NCBI GenBank assembly: GCA_902465325.1
Contig: CABQMV010000051.1
Location: forward strand, 1 to 13,314
DNA from: an uncultured Oscillospiraceae bacterium
GTDB lineage: Bacteria; Bacillota; Clostridia; UBA1212; SIG427
Reading direction: 5' to 3'
DNA length: 13,314 nucleotides
This document shows positions 13,221 to 13,314 of the stretch, piece after piece (position 1 is the stretch's first letter; each line of letters starts with the position of its first letter). A model generated the notes under the pieces. That model ran no database searches, was not told the DNA's origin, and saw nothing but the letters and a program-made list of their open reading frames with translations. A program made the position numbers and the translations under genes.

Positions 13221-13314
13221 ATGCATGGACAGTATAATCAAAAGCCGTTTAAAGTAGTTTCCCCTTATGAGCCGGCAGGCGATCAGCCGCAGGCGATTGC
13301 TTCTCTTGCCCAGG
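13221..13314 (+). CDS. uvrB: UvrABC excision repair protein UvrB, first 31 codons, runs off the window
   Basis: UvrB is the damage-verifying helicase-like subunit of nucleotide excision repair. Only the N-terminus is present: MHGQYNQKPFKVVSPYEPAG followed by DQPQAIASLAQ. The SPYEPAGDQPQAI stretch is the family's conserved N-terminal motif upstream of Walker A, which lies outside the window. CGGAGG (13208-13213) is 7 bases before the ATG. The leader of about 80 bases from P2 can form a small GTGTTC/GGACAC hairpin (13172-13188). The LexA box upstream agrees with damage-induced expression. Confidence 0.93.
   Translation, partial: MHGQYNQKPFKVVSPYEPAGDQPQAIASLAQ

Overview
The window looks like ordinary chromosome from a low-to-mid GC Gram-positive anaerobe, most likely a member of the Clostridia near Lachnospiraceae. 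This rests on the gene set (rbgA-rnhB-yraN block, DUF1294 protein, subgroup Ic aspartate aminotransferase, M18 aminopeptidase, TPP-riboswitch-controlled ThiXYZ), the strong AGGAGG-type ribosome sites, Firmicutes-type promoters, lipoprotein signals and a GAAC-N4-GTTC SOS box. Nothing indicates a phage, plasmid, transposon or CRISPR locus. No rRNA or tRNA was seen.

Layout: the 5' part of an enolase gene runs leftward out of the window (1-506, minus). Everything else is on the plus strand. A small DUF1294 membrane protein (556-825) leads into rbgA (50S assembly GTPase) and rnhB (RNase HII), which overlap. A strong promoter then drives a large secreted CHAP-SH3b protein with a Thr/Pro linker and four Ig-like (Big_3-type) repeats. 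Its stop overlaps the start of yraN. A new promoter at 5094-5122 starts a two-gene unit: an aspartate-type aminotransferase and an M18 aminopeptidase.

The best-defined regulated unit is 7880-10946. A promoter, a TPP riboswitch and an intrinsic terminator precede an MTH1187-type thiamine-binding protein and ThiX, ThiY and ThiZ, an ABC importer for a thiamine precursor or thiamine. The genes are tightly packed or overlapping. The 3' end of the aptamer is complementary to the left arm of the terminator, so a ligand-dependent OFF switch can be read from the sequence. A promoter at 10918-10947 then serves a small two-helix membrane protein, trpS and an unrecognised lipoprotein that overlaps trpS by ATGA.

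The last 247 bp before uvrB hold at least two good promoters, an 11-bp direct repeat and a LexA-type operator at the predicted start site of the second promoter. The first 31 codons of uvrB end the window.

I do not see a clearly new defence or mobile system. The most notable points are the readable TPP switch, the SOS control region of uvrB, the secreted CHAP/Ig-repeat protein placed within a housekeeping cluster, a possible read-through-specific masking of a ribosome site upstream of the aminotransferase, and an enolase with an enlarged loop.
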